Of a stretch of DNA of 64,000 bases, positions 1 through 13,300 are shown in pieces; the first letter of the stretch is position 1; the number at the start of each line of letters is the position of its first letter. Origin of the DNA: Glandiceps talaboti (lineage: Eukaryota; Hemichordata; Enteropneusta; Spengelidae); contig NC_135555.1 of the NCBI RefSeq assembly GCF_964340395.1, positions 26,596,725 to 26,660,724 on the forward strand, given 5' to 3'. A model generated the notes under the pieces. It was not told the DNA's origin. It was given only the letters and a program-made list of their open reading frames with translations, and made no database searches. The position numbers were made by a program, and so were the translations under genes.

Positions 1-1344
1 GTCATTTAGTATCAGACAGCATCATCCTTTAGTAATTCTATTGTCATTTAGTATCAGACAGCATCATCCTGTAATAATTCTATTGTCATTTAGTATCAGA
101 CAGTATCATCCTATAATAATTCTATTGTCATTTAGTATCAGACAGCATCATCCTTTAGTAATTCTATTGTCATTTAGTATCAGACAGCATCATCCTGTAA
201 TAATTCTATTGTCATTTAGTATCAGACAGCATCATCCTGTAATAATTCTATTGTCATTTAGTATCAGACAGCATCATCCTGTAATAATTCTATTGTCATT
301 TAGTATCAGACAGTATCATCCTCTAATAATTCTATTGTCATTTAGTATCAGACAGTATCATCCTATAATAATTCTATTGTCATTTAGTATCAGACAGCAT
401 CATCCTGTAATAATTCTATTGTCATTTAGTATCAGACACCATCATCCTGTAATAATTTTATTGTCATTTAGTATCAGACAGCATCATCCTGTAATAATTC
501 TATTGTCATTTAGTATCAGACAGTATCATCCTGTAATAATTCTATTGTCATTTAGTATCAAACAGCATCATCCTTTAGTAATTCTATTGTCATTTAGTAT
601 CAGACAGCATCATCCTGTAATAATTCTATTGTCATTTAGTATCAGACAGCATCATCCTTTAGTAATTCTATTGTCATTTAGTATCAGACAGCATCATCCT
701 GAAATAATTCTATTGTCATTTAGTATCAGACAGCATCATCCTCTAATAATTCTATTGTCATTTAGTATCAGACAGCATTATCCTTAAGTAATTCTATTGT
801 CATTTAGTATCAGACAGCATCATCCTGAAATAATTCTATTGTCATTTAGTATCAGACAGCATCATCCTCTAATAATTCTATTGTCATTTAGTATCAGACA
901 GTATCATCCTGTAATAATTCAATTGTCATTTAGTATCAGACAGCATTATCCTTTAGTAATTCTATTGTCATTTAGTATCAGACAGCATCATCCTCTAATA
1001 ATTCTATTGTCATTTAGTATCAGACAGCATCATCCTTTAATAATTCTATTGTCATTTAGTATCAGACAGCATCATCCTCTAATAATTCTATTGTCATTTA
1101 GTATCAGACAGCATCATCCTCTAATAATTCTATTGTCATTTAGTATCAGACACCATCATCCTCTAATAATTCTATTGTCATTTAGTATCAGACAGCATCA
1201 TCCTCTAATAATTCTATTGTCATTTAGTATCAGACAGCATCATCCTCTAATAATTCTATTGTCATTTAGTATCAGACAGCATCATCCTCTAATAATTCTA
1301 TTGTCATTTAGTATCAGACAGCATCATCCTCTAATAATTCTATT

Positions 1345-2604
1345 GTCATTTAGTATCAGACACCATCATCCTCTAATAATTCTATTGTCATTTAGTATCA
1401 GACAGCATCATCCTCTAATAATTCTATTGTCATTTAGTATCAGACAGCATCATCCTCTAATAATTCTATTGTCATTTAGTATCAGACAGCAGCATCCTCT
1501 AATAATTCTATTGTCATTTAGTATCAGACAGTATCATCCTGTAATAATTCTATTGTCATTTAGTATCAGACAGTATCATTCTCTAATAATTCTATTGTCA
1601 TTTAGTATCAGACAACATCATCCTGTAATAATTCTATTGTCATTTAGTATCAGACACCATCATCCTGTAATAATTCTATTGTCATTTAGTATCAGACAGC
1701 ATCATCCTGTAATAATTCTATTGTCATTTAGTATCAGACAGCATCATCCTGTAATAATTCTATTGTCATTTAGTATCAGACACCATCATCCTCTAATAAT
1801 TCTATTGTCATTTAGTATCAGACACCATCATCCTCTAATAATTCTATTGTCATTTAGTATCAGACAGCATCATCCTTTAGTAATTCTATTGTCATTTAGT
1901 ATCAGACAGCATCATCCTGTAATAATTCTATTGTCATTTAGTATCAGACAGTATCATCCTGTAATAATTCTATTGTCATTTAGTATCAGACACCATCATC
2001 CTCTAATAATTCTATTGTCATTTAGTATCAGACAGCATCATCCTCTAATAATTCTATTGTCATTTAGTATCAGACAGCATCATCCTCTAATAATTCTATT
2101 GTCATTTAGTATCAGACAGCAGCATCCTCTAATAATTCTATTGTCATTTAGTATCAGACAGTATCATCCTGTAATAATTCTATTGTCATTTAGTATCAGA
2201 CAGTATCATTCTCTAATAATTCTATTGTCATTTAGTATCAGACAACATCATCCTGTAATAATTCTATTGTCATTTAGTATCAGACACCATCATCCTGTAA
2301 TAATTCTATTGTCATTTAGTATCAGACAGCATCATCCTGTAATAATTCTATTGTCATTTAGTATCAGACAGCATCATCCTGTAATAATTCTATTGTCATT
2401 TAGTATCAGACACCATCATCCTCTAATAATTCTATTGTCATTTAGTATCAGACACCATCATCCTCTAATAATTCTATTGTCATTTAGTATCAGACAGCAT
2501 CATCCTTTAGTAATTCTATTGTCATTTAGTATCAGACAGCATCATCCTGTAATAATTCTATTGTCATTTAGTATCAGACAGTATCATCCTGTAATAATTC
2601 TATT
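1345..2604. repeat. Tandem duplication of a 15-monomer (630-bp) block
   Basis: Copies are 1,345-1,974 and 1,975-2,604. The rare monomer cagcagcatcct (position 22 t to g) occurs at 1,471 and 2,101, and cagtatcattct at 1,555 and 2,185, each pair exactly 630 bp apart. The order of the other monomers also agrees. To the left (1,303 versus 1,933) and to the right of 2,604 the order diverges, which defines the edges. Confidence 0.85.
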
Positions 2605-3990
2605 GTCATTTAGTATCAGACAGCATCATCCTCTAATAATTCTATTGTCATTTAGTATCAGACAACATCATCCTCTAATAATTCTATTGTCATTTAGTAT
2701 CAGACAACATCATCCTCTAATAATTCTATTGTCATTTAGTATCAGACAACATCATCCTGTAATAATTCTATTGTCATTTAGTATCAGACAACATCATCCT
2801 GTAATAATTCTATTGTCATTTAGTATCAGACACCATCATCCTCTAATAATTCTATTGTCATTTAGTATCAGACAGTATCATCCTCTAATAATTCTATTGT
2901 CATTTAGTATCAGACAGCATCATCCTCTAATAATTCTATTGTCATTTAGTATCAGACAGTATCGTCCTTTAATAATTCTATTGTCATTTATTATCAGACA
3001 GTATCATCCTTTAATAATTCTATTGTCATTTAGTATCAGACAGCATCATCCTGTAATAATTCTATTGTCATTTAGTATCAGACACCATCATCCTCTAATA
3101 ATTCTATTGTCATTTAGTATCAGACAGTATCATCCTCTAATAATTCTATTGTCATTTAGTATCAGACAGTATCATCCTCTAATAATTCTATTGTCATTTA
3201 GTATCAGACACCATCATCCTCTAATGATTCTATTGTCATTTAGTATCAGACACCATCATCCTGTAATAATTCTATTGTCATTTAGTATCAGACAGCATCA
3301 TCCTTTAGTAATTCTATTGTCATTTAGTATCAGACAGCATCATCCTGTAATAATTCTATTGTCATTTAGTATCAGACAGTATCATCCTGTAATAATTCTA
3401 TTGTCATTTAGTATCAGACAGCATCATCCTCTAATAATTCTATTGTCATTTAGTATCAGACAACATCATCCTCTAATAATTCTATTGTCATTTAGTATCA
3501 GACAACATCATCCTCTAATAATTCTATTGTCATTTAGTATCAGACAACATCATCCTGTAATAATTCTATTGTCATTTAGTATCAGACAACATCATCCTGT
3601 AATAATTCTATTGTCATTTAGTATCAGACACCATCATCCTCTAATAATTCTATTGTCATTTAGTATCAGACAGTATCATCCTCTAATAATTCTATTGTCA
3701 TTTAGTATCAGACAGCATCATCCTCTAATAATTCTATTGTCATTTAGTATCAGACAGTATCGTCCTTTAATAATTCTATTGTCATTTATTATCAGACAGT
3801 ATCATCCTTTAATAATTCTATTGTCATTTAGTATCAGACAGCATCATCCTGTAATAATTCTATTGTCATTTAGTATCAGACACCATCATCCTCTAATAAT
3901 TCTATTGTCATTTAGTATCAGACAGTATCATCCTCTAATAATTCTATTGTCATTTAGTATCAGACAGTATCATCCTCTAATAATTCTATT
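2479..3990. repeat. Tandem duplication with a 19-monomer (798-bp) period
   Basis: The order starting with a ctttagt monomer at 2,479 recurs from 3,277. The CpG-bearing monomer gtatcgtcc is at 2,941 and 3,739, and the tttattatcag monomer is at 2,983 and 3,781, all 798 bp apart. The second copy is cut at 3,990, where the order jumps back six monomers. Confidence 0.82.
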
Positions 3991-4242
3991 GTCATTTAGT
4001 ATCAGACAGTATCGTCCTTTAATAATTCTATTGTCATTTATTATCAGACAGTATCATCCTTTAATAATTCTATTGTCATTTAGTATCAGACAGCATCATC
4101 CTGTAATAATTCTATTGTCATTTAGTATCAGACACCATCATCCTCTAATAATTCTATTGTCATTTAGTATCAGACAGTATCATCCTCTAATAATTCTATT
4201 GTCATTTAGTATCAGACAGTATCATCCTCTAATAATTCTATT
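3739..4242. repeat. Tandem duplication of a 6-monomer (252-bp) block
   Basis: Block 3,739-3,990 (gtatcgtcc, tttattatcag, gcatc/gtaat, ccatc/ctaat, then two gtatc/ctaat monomers) recurs in the same order at 3,991-4,242. The gtatcgtcc monomers at 3,739 and 3,991 are exactly 252 bp apart. It lies at the end of the 798-bp duplication, so it probably formed after it or in the same event. Confidence 0.85.
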
Positions 4243-4326
4243 GTCATTTAGTATCAGACAGTATCATCCTCTAATAATTCTATTGTCATTTAGTATCAGA
4301 CACCATCATCCTCTAATGATTCTATT

Positions 4327-7300
4327 GTCATTTAGTATCAGACAGCATCATCCTGTAATAATTCTATTGTCATTTAGTATCAGACAGCATCATCCTCTAA
4401 TAATTCTATTGTCATTTAGTATCAGACAGCATCATCCTCTAATAATTCTATTGTCATTTAGTATCAGACAGCATCATCCTGTAATAATTCTATTGTCATT
4501 TAGTATCAGACAGCATCATCCTGTAATAATTCTATTGTCATTTAGTATCAGACAGCATCATCCTCTAATAATTCTATTGTCATTTAGTATCAGACACCAT
4601 CATCCTCTAATAATTCTATTGTCATTTAGTATCAGACAGCATCATCCTGTTGTAATTCTATTGTCATTTAGTATCAGACAGCATCATCCTGTAATAATTC
4701 TATTGTCATTTAGTATCAGACAGCACCATCCTCTAATAATTCTATTGTCATTTAGTATCAGACAGCATCATCCTCTAATAATTCTATTGTCATTTAGTAT
4801 CAGACAGCATCATCCTCTAATAATTCTATTGTCATTTAGTATCAGACACCATCATCCTCTAATAATTCTATTGTCATTTAGTATCAGACAGCATCATCCT
4901 CTAATAATTCTATTGTCATTTAGTATCAGACACCATCATCCTCTAATGATTCTATTGTCATTTAGTATCAGACAGCATCATCCTGTAATAATTCTATTGT
5001 CATTTAGTATCAGACAGTATCATCCTCTAATAATTCTATTGTCATTTAGTATCAGACAGCATCATCCTGTAATAATTCTATTGTCATTTAGTATCAGACA
5101 GCATCATCCTGTTGTAATTCTATTGTCATTTAGTATCAGACAGCATCATCCTCTAATAATTCTATTGTCATTTAGTATCAGACAGTATCATCCTTTAGTA
5201 ATTCTATTGTCATTTAGTATCAGACAGCATCATCCTTTAGTAATTCTATTGTCATTTAGTATCAGACAGCATCATCCTTTAGTAATTGTATTGTCATTTA
5301 GTGTCAGACAGCATCATCCTCTAATAATTCTATTGTCATTTAGTATCAGACAGTATCATCCTTTAATAATTCTATTGTCATTTAGTATCAGACAGCATCA
5401 CCCTGTAATAATTCTATTGTCATTTAGTATCAGACAGCATCATCCTCTAATAATTCTATTGTCATTTAGTATCAGACACCATCATCCTCTAATGATTCTA
5501 TTGTCATTTAGTATCAGACAGCATCATCCTCTAATAATTCTATTGTCATTTAGTATCAGACAGTATCATCCTTTACTAATTCTATTATCATTTAGTATCA
5601 GACAGCATCATCCTGTAATAATTCTATTATCCTTTAGTATCAGACACCATCATCCTGTAATAATTCTATTGTCATTTAGTATCAGACAGTATCATCCTGT
5701 AATAATTCTATTGTCATTTAGTATCAGACAGCGTCATCCTGTTGTAATTCTATTGTCATTTAGTATCAGACAGTATCATCCTGTTGTAATTCTATTGTCA
5801 TTTAGTATCAGACAGCATCATCCTTTAGTAATTCTATTGTCATTTAGTATCAGACAGCATCATCCTGAAATAATTCTATTGTCATTTAGTATCAGACAGT
5901 ATCATCCTGTTGTAATTCTATTGTCATTTAGTATCAGACAGCATCAGCCTGTTGTAATTCTATTGTCATTTAGTATCAGACAGCATCATCCTGTAATAAT
6001 TCTATTGTCATTTAGTATCAGACAGCATCATCCTCTAATAATTCTATTGTCATTTAGTATCAGACAGCATCATCCTCTAATAATTCTATTGTCATTTAGT
6101 ATCAGACAGCATCATCCTCAAATAATTCTATTGTCATTTAGTATCAGACAGCATCATCCTTTAATAATTCTATTGTCATTTAGTATCAGACAGCATCATC
6201 CTCTAATGATTCTATTGTCATTTAGTATCAGACAGTATCATCCTTTAATAATTCTATTGTCATTTAGTATCAGACAGCATCATCCTGTAATAATTCTATT
6301 GTCATTTAGTATCAGACAGCATCATCCTCTAATAATTCTATTCTCATTTAGTATCAGACAGCATCATCCTCTAATAATTCTATTGTCATTTAGTATCAGA
6401 CAGCATCATCCTGTAATAATTCTATTGTCATTTAGTATCAGACAGCATCATCCTCTAATAATTCTATTGTCATTTAGTATCAGACAGCATCATCCTGTAA
6501 TAATTCTATTGTCATTTAGTATCAGACAGCATCATCCTGTAATAATTCTATTGTCATTTAGTATCAGACAGCATCATCCTGTAATAATTCTATTGTCATT
6601 TAGTATCAGACAGCATCATCCTCTAATAATTCTATTGTCATTTAGTATCAGACACCATCATCCTCTAATAATTCTATTGTCATTTAGTATCAGACAGCAT
6701 CATCCTGTTGTAATTCTATTGTCATTTAGTATCAGACAGCATCATCCTGTAATAATTCTATTGTCATTTAGTATCAGACAGCACCATCCTCTAATAATTC
6801 TATTGTCATTTAGTATCAGACAGCATCATCCTCTAATAATTCTATTGTCATTTAGTATCAGACAGCATCATCCTCTAATAATTCTATTGTCATTTAGTAT
6901 CAGACAGCATCATCCTGTAATAATTCTATTGTCATTTAGTATCAGACAGCATCATCCTCTAATAATTCTATTGTCATTTAGTATCAGACACCATCATCCT
7001 CTAATGATTCTATTGTCATTTAGTATCAGACAGCATCATCCTGTAATAATTCTATTGTCATTTAGTATCAGACAGTATCATCCTCTAATAATTCTATTGT
7101 CATTTAGTATCAGACAGCATCATCCTGTAATAATTCTATTGTCATTTAGTATCAGACAGCATCATCCTGTAATAATTCTATTGTCATTTAGTATCAGACA
7201 GCATCATCCTCTAATAATTCTATTGTCATTTAGTATCAGACAGTATCATCCTTTAGTAATTCTATTGTCATTTAGTATCAGACAGCATCATCCTTTAGTA

Positions 7301-9912
7301 ATTCTATTGTCATTTAGTATCAGACAGCATCATCCTTTAGTAATTGTATTGTCATTTAGTGTCAGACAGCATCATCCTCTAATAATTCTATTGTCATTTA
7401 GTATCAGACAGTATCATCCTTTAATAATTCTATTGTCATTTAGTATCAGACAGCATCATCCTGTAATAATTCTATTGTCATTTAGTATCAGACAGCATCA
7501 TCCTCTAATAATTCTATTGTCATTTAGTATCAGACACCATCATCCTCTAATGATTCTATTGTCATTTAGTATCAGACAGCATCATCCTCTAATAATTCTA
7601 TTGTCATTTAGTATCAGACAGTATCATCCTTTACTAATTCTATTGTCATTTAGTATCAGACAGCATCATCCTGTAATAATTCTATTATCCTTTAGTATCA
7701 GACACCATCATCCTGTAATAATTCTATTGTCATTTAGTATCAGACAGTATCATCCTGTAATAATTCTATTGTCATTTAGTATCAGACAGCGTCATCCTGT
7801 TGTAATTCTATTGTCATTTAGTATCAGACAGTATCATCCTGTTGTAATTCTATTGTCATTTAGTATCAGACAGCATCATCCTTTAGTAATTCTATTGTCA
7901 TTTAGTATCAGACAGCATCATCCTGAAATAATTCTATTGTCATTTAGTATCAGACAGTATCATCCTGTTGTAATTCTATTGTCATTTAGTATCAGACAGC
8001 ATCAGCCTGTTGTAATTCTATTGTCATTTAGTATCAGACAGCATCATCCTGTAATAATTCTATTGTCATTTAGTATCAGACAGCATCATCCTCTAATAAT
8101 TCTATTGTCATTTAGTATCAGACAGCATCATCCTCTAATAATTCTATTGTCATTTAGTATCAGACAGCATCATCCTGTTGTAATTCTATTGTCATTTAGT
8201 ATCAGACAGCATCATCCTTTAATAATTCTATTGTCATTTAGTATCAGACAGCATCATCCTCTAATGATTCTATTGTCATTTAGTATCAGACAGTATCATC
8301 CTTTAATAATTCTATTGTCATTTAGTATCAGACAGCATCATCCTGTAATAATTCTATTGTCATTTAGTATCAGACTGCATCATCCTCTAATAATTCTATT
8401 GTCATTTAGTATCAGACAGCATCATCCTCTAATAATTCTATTCTCATTTAGTATCAGACAGCATCATCCTCTAATAATTCTATTGTCATTTAGTATCAGA
8501 CAGCATCATCCTGTAATAATTCTATTGTCATTTAGTATCACACAGTATCATCCTGTAATAATTCTATTGTCATTTAGTATCAGACACCATCATCCTGTAA
8601 TAATTCTATTGTCATTTAGTATCAGACAGTATCATCCTGTAATAATTCTATTGTCATTTAGTATCAGACAGCATCATCCTCTAATAATTCTATTGTCATT
8701 TAGTATCAGACACCATCATCCTCTAATGATTCTATTGTCATTTAGTATCAGACAGCATCATCCTTTAATAATTCTATTGTCATTTAGTATCAGACAGCAT
8801 CATCCTGTAATAATTCTATTATCCTTTAGTATCAGACACCATCATCCTGTAATAATTCTATTGTCATTTAGTATCAGACACCATCATCCTGTAATAATTC
8901 TATTGTCATTTAGTATCAGACAGCGTCATCCTGTTGTAATTCTATTGTCATTTAGTATCAGACAGTATCATCCTGTTGTAATTCTATTGTCATTTAGTAT
9001 CAGACAGCATCATCCTCTAATAATTCTATTGTCATTTAGTATCAGACAGCATCATCCTTTAGTAATTCTATTTTCATTTAGTATCAGACAGCATCATCCT
9101 GTAATAATTCTATTGTCATTTAGTATCAGACAGTATCATCCTGTAATAATTCTATTGTCATTTAGTATCAGACAGCATCATCCTGTAATAATTCTATTGT
9201 CATTTAGTATCAGACAGCATCATCCTCTAATAATTCTATTGTCATTTAGTATCAGGCAGCATCATCCTGTAATAATTCTATTGTCATTTAGTATCAGACA
9301 GTATCATCCTGTTGTAATTCTATTGTCATTTAGTATCAGACAGCATCATCCTGTAATAATTCTATTGTCATTTAGTATCAGACAGTATCATCCTCTAGTA
9401 ATTCTATTGTCATTTAGTATCAGACAGCATCATCCTGTAATAATTATATTGTCATTTAGTATCAGACAGCATCATCCTGTTGTAATTCTATTGTCATTTA
9501 GTATCAGACAGCATCATCCTGTAATAATTCTATTGTCATTTAGTATCAGACAGTATCATCCTCTAGTAATTCTATTGTCATTTAGTATCAGACAGCATCA
9601 TCCTGTAGTAATTCTATTGTCATTTAGTATCAGACAGCATCATCCTGTTGTAATTCTTTTGTCATTTAGTATCAGACAGCATCATCCTGTAATAATTCTA
9701 TTGTCATTTAGTATCAGACACCATCATCCTTTAGTAATTCTATTGTCATTTAGTATCAGACACCATCATCCTCTAATAATTCTATTGTCATTTAGTATCA
9801 CACAGTATCATCCTGAAATAATTCTATTGTCATTTAGTATCAGACAGTATCATCCTGTAGTAATTCTATTGTCATTTAGTATCAGACAGCATCATCCTTT
9901 AGTAATTGTATT
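4327..9912. repeat. Satellite domain B1: two 2,058-bp (49-monomer) copies plus tail
   Basis: The order from 4,327 recurs from 6,385. The cagcaccat monomer is at 4,705 and 6,763, and the aattgta/gtgtcag pair falls at 5,293 and 7,351, both 2,058 bp apart. Each copy begins with the shared module, then has gtgtcag, the attatccttta monomer, cagcgtcat, a run of gttgtaatt monomers and catcagcct. The tail from about 8,443 holds cacacagta (near 8,560 and 9,810), caggcagc (near 9,253) and aattata monomers. It ends at 9,912, where a type B monomer ending in aattgta is followed by a type A tttattatcag monomer. Confidence 0.8.
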
Positions 9913-10332
9913 GTCATTTATTATCAGACAGTATCATCCTTTAATAATTCTATTGTCATTTAGTATCAGACAGCATCATCCTGTAATAATTCTATTGTCA
10001 TTTAGTATCAGACACCATCATCCTCTAATAATTCTATTGTCATTTAGTATCAGACAGTATCATCCTCTAATAATTCTATTGTCATTTAGTATCAGACAGT
10101 ATCATCCTCTAATAATTCTATTGTCATTTAGTATCAGACACCATCATCCTCTAATGATTCTATTGTCATTTAGTATCAGACACCATCATCCTCTAATAAT
10201 TCTATTGTCATTTAGTATCAGACAGCATCATCCTCTAATAATTCTATTGTCATTTAGTATCAGACAGTATCATCCTCTAATAATTCTATTGTCATTTAGT
10301 ATCAGACACCATCATCCTCTAATGATTCTATT
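9913..10332. repeat. Short type A segment inside type B
   Basis: Ten monomers, beginning with tttattatcag and including two ctaatgatt monomers, match the order at 50,065-50,484 and 50,989-51,408. The preceding monomer ends in aattgta, which elsewhere comes before the gtgtcag monomer of type B. The left edge is therefore a chimeric junction, and it keeps the 42-bp register. Confidence 0.78.
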
Positions 10333-13300
10333 GTCATTTAGTATCAGACAGCATCATCCTGTAATAATTCTATTGTCATTTAGTATCAGACAGCATCATC
10401 CTCTAATAATTCTATTGTCATTTAGTATCAGACAGCATCATCCTGTAATAATTCTATTGTCATTTAGTATCAGACAGCATCATCCTGTAATAATTCTATT
10501 GTCATTTAGTATCAGACAGCATCATCCTGTAATAATTCTATTGTCATTTAGTATCAGACAGCATCATCCTCTAATAATTCTATTGTCATTTAGTATCAGA
10601 CACCATCATCCTCTAATAATTCTATTGTCATTTAGTATCAGACAGCATCATCCTGTTGTAATTCTATTGTCATTTAGTATCAGACAGCATCATCCTGTAA
10701 TAATTCTATTGTCATTTAGTATCAGACAGCACCATCCACTAATAATTCTATTGTCATTTAGTATCAGACAGCATCATCCTCTAATAATTCTATTGTCATT
10801 TAGTATCAGACAGCATCATCCTCTAATAATTCTATTGTCATTTAGTATCAGACAGCATCATCCTGTAATAATTCTATTGTCATTTAGTATCAGACAGCAT
10901 CATCCTCTAATAATTCTATTGTCATTTAGTATCAGACACCATCATCCTCTAATGATTCTATTGTCATTTAGTATCAGACAGCATCATCCTGTAATAATTC
11001 TATTGTCATTTAGTATCAGACAGTATCATCCTCTAATAATTCTATTGTCATTTAGTATCAGACAGCATCATCCTGTAATAATTCTATTGTCATTTAGTAT
11101 CAGACAGCATCATCCTGTTGTAATTCTATTGTCATTTAGTATCAGACAGCATCATCCTCTAATAATTCTATTGTCATTTAGTATCAGACAGTATCATCCT
11201 TTAGTAATTCTATTGTCATTTAGTATCAGACAGCATCATCCTTTAGTAATTCTATTGTCATTTAGTATCAGACAGCATCATCCTTTAGTAATTGTATTGT
11301 CATTTAGTGTCAGACAGCATCATCCTCTAATAATTCTATTGTCATTTAGTATCAGACAGTATCATCCTTTAATAATTCTATTGTCATTTAGTATCAGACA
11401 GCATCATCCTGTAATAATTCTATTGTCATTTAGTATCAGACAGCATCATCCTCTAATAATTCTATTGTCATTTAGTATCAGACACCATCATCCTCTAATG
11501 ATTCTATTGTCATTTAGTATCAGACAGCATCATCCTCTAATAATTCTATTGTCATTTAGTATCAGACAGTATCATCCTTTACTAATTCTATTGTCATTTA
11601 GTATCAGACAGCATCATCCTGTAATAATTCTATTATCCTTTAGTATCAGACACCATCATCCTGTAATAATTCTATTGTCATTTAGTATCAGACAGTATCA
11701 TCCTGTAATAATTCTATTGTCATTTAGTATCAGACAGCGTCATCCTGTTGTAATTCTATTGTCATTTAGTATCAGACAGTATCATCCTGTTGTAATTCTA
11801 TTGTCATTTAGTATCAGACAGCATCATCCTTTAGTAATTCTATTGTCATTTAGTATCAGACAGCATCATCCTGAAATAATTCTATTGTCATTTAGTATCA
11901 GACAGTATCATCCTGTTGTAATTCTATTGTCATTTAGTATCAGACAGCATCAGCCTGTTGTAATTCTATTGTCATTTAGTATCAGACAGCATCATCCTGT
12001 AATAATTCTATTGTCATTTAGTATCAGACAGCATCATCCTCTAATAATTCTATTGTCATTTAGTATCAGACAGCATCATCCTCTAATAATTCTATTGTCA
12101 TTTAGTATCAGACAGCATCATCCTCAAATAATTCTATTGTCATTTAGTATCAGACAGCATCATCCTTTAATAATTCTATTGTTATTTAGTATCAGACAGC
12201 ATCATCCTCTAATGATTCTATTGTCATTTAGTATCAGACAGTATCATCCTTTAATAATTCTATTGTCATTTAGTATCAGACAGCATCATCCTGTAATAAT
12301 TCTATTGTCATTTAGTATCAGACTGCATCATCCTCTAATAATTCTATTGTCATTTAGTATCAGACAGCATCATCCTCTAATAATTCTATTCTCATTTAGT
12401 ATCAGACAGCATCATCCTCTAATAATTCTATTGTCATTTAGTATCAGACAGCATCATCCTGTAATAATTCTATTGTCATTTAGTATCAGACAGCATCATC
12501 CTCTAATAATTCTATTGTCATTTAGTATCAGACAGCATCATCCTGTAATAATTCTATTGTCATTTAGTATCAGACAGCATCATCCTGTAATAATTCTATT
12601 GTCATTTAGTATCAGACAGCATCATCCTGTAATAATTCTATTGTCATTTAGTATCAGACAGCATCATCCTCTAATAATTCTATTGTCATTTAGTATCAGA
12701 CACCATCATCCTCTAATAATTCTATTGTCATTTAGTATCAGACAGCATCATCCTGTTGTAATTCTATTGTCATTTAGTATCAGACAGCATCATCCTGTAA
12801 TAATTCTATTGTCATTTAGTATCAGACAGCACCATCCTCTAATAATTCTATTGTCATTTAGTATCAGACAGCATCATCCTCTAATAATTCTATTGTCATT
12901 TAGTATCAGACAGCATCATCCTCTAATAATTCTATTGTCATTTAGTATCAGACAGCATCATCCTGTAATAATTCTATTGTCATTTAGTATCAGACAGCAT
13001 CATCCTCTAATAATTCTATTGTCATTTAGTATCAGACACCATCATCCTCTAATGATTCTATTGTCATTTAGTATCAGACAGCATCATCCTGTAATAATTC
13101 TATTGTCATTTAGTATCAGACAGTATCATCCTCTAATAATTCTATTGTCATTTAGTATCAGACAGCATCATCCTGTAATAATTCTATTGTCATTTAGTAT
13201 CAGACAGCATCATCCTGTAATAATTCTATTGTCATTTAGTATCAGACAGCATCATCCTCTAATAATGCTATTGTCATTTAGTATCAGACAGTATCATCCT

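Larger units (their letters stand above)
1..4284. repeat. Satellite domain A1 (type A monomer order with local expansions)
   Basis: The first 18 monomers repeat the order seen just before 18,355, 21,841, 27,343 and 31,711, and end in the same TAA-bearing monomer (here at 757). After that come runs of nearly uniform gcatcatcctct monomers (about 960-1,470) with ccatcatcctct at 1,135 and 1,345, five monomers apart, which suggests a 210-bp sub-repeat. Type A markers follow: cagtatcattct at 1,555 and 2,185, caacatcat from about 2,647, and tttattatcag from 2,983. Three nested block duplications, listed separately, make this the most locally expanded part of type A. The right boundary is set where the order switches to the shared module at the ctaatgatt monomer (4,285). 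Confidence 0.8.

Noticed and set aside
3220-3240. ATG codons in ctaatgatt monomers as true translation starts
   Set aside because: They arise from one a-to-g variant inside the repeat, recur with the HOR period, and have no start context or upstream signal.
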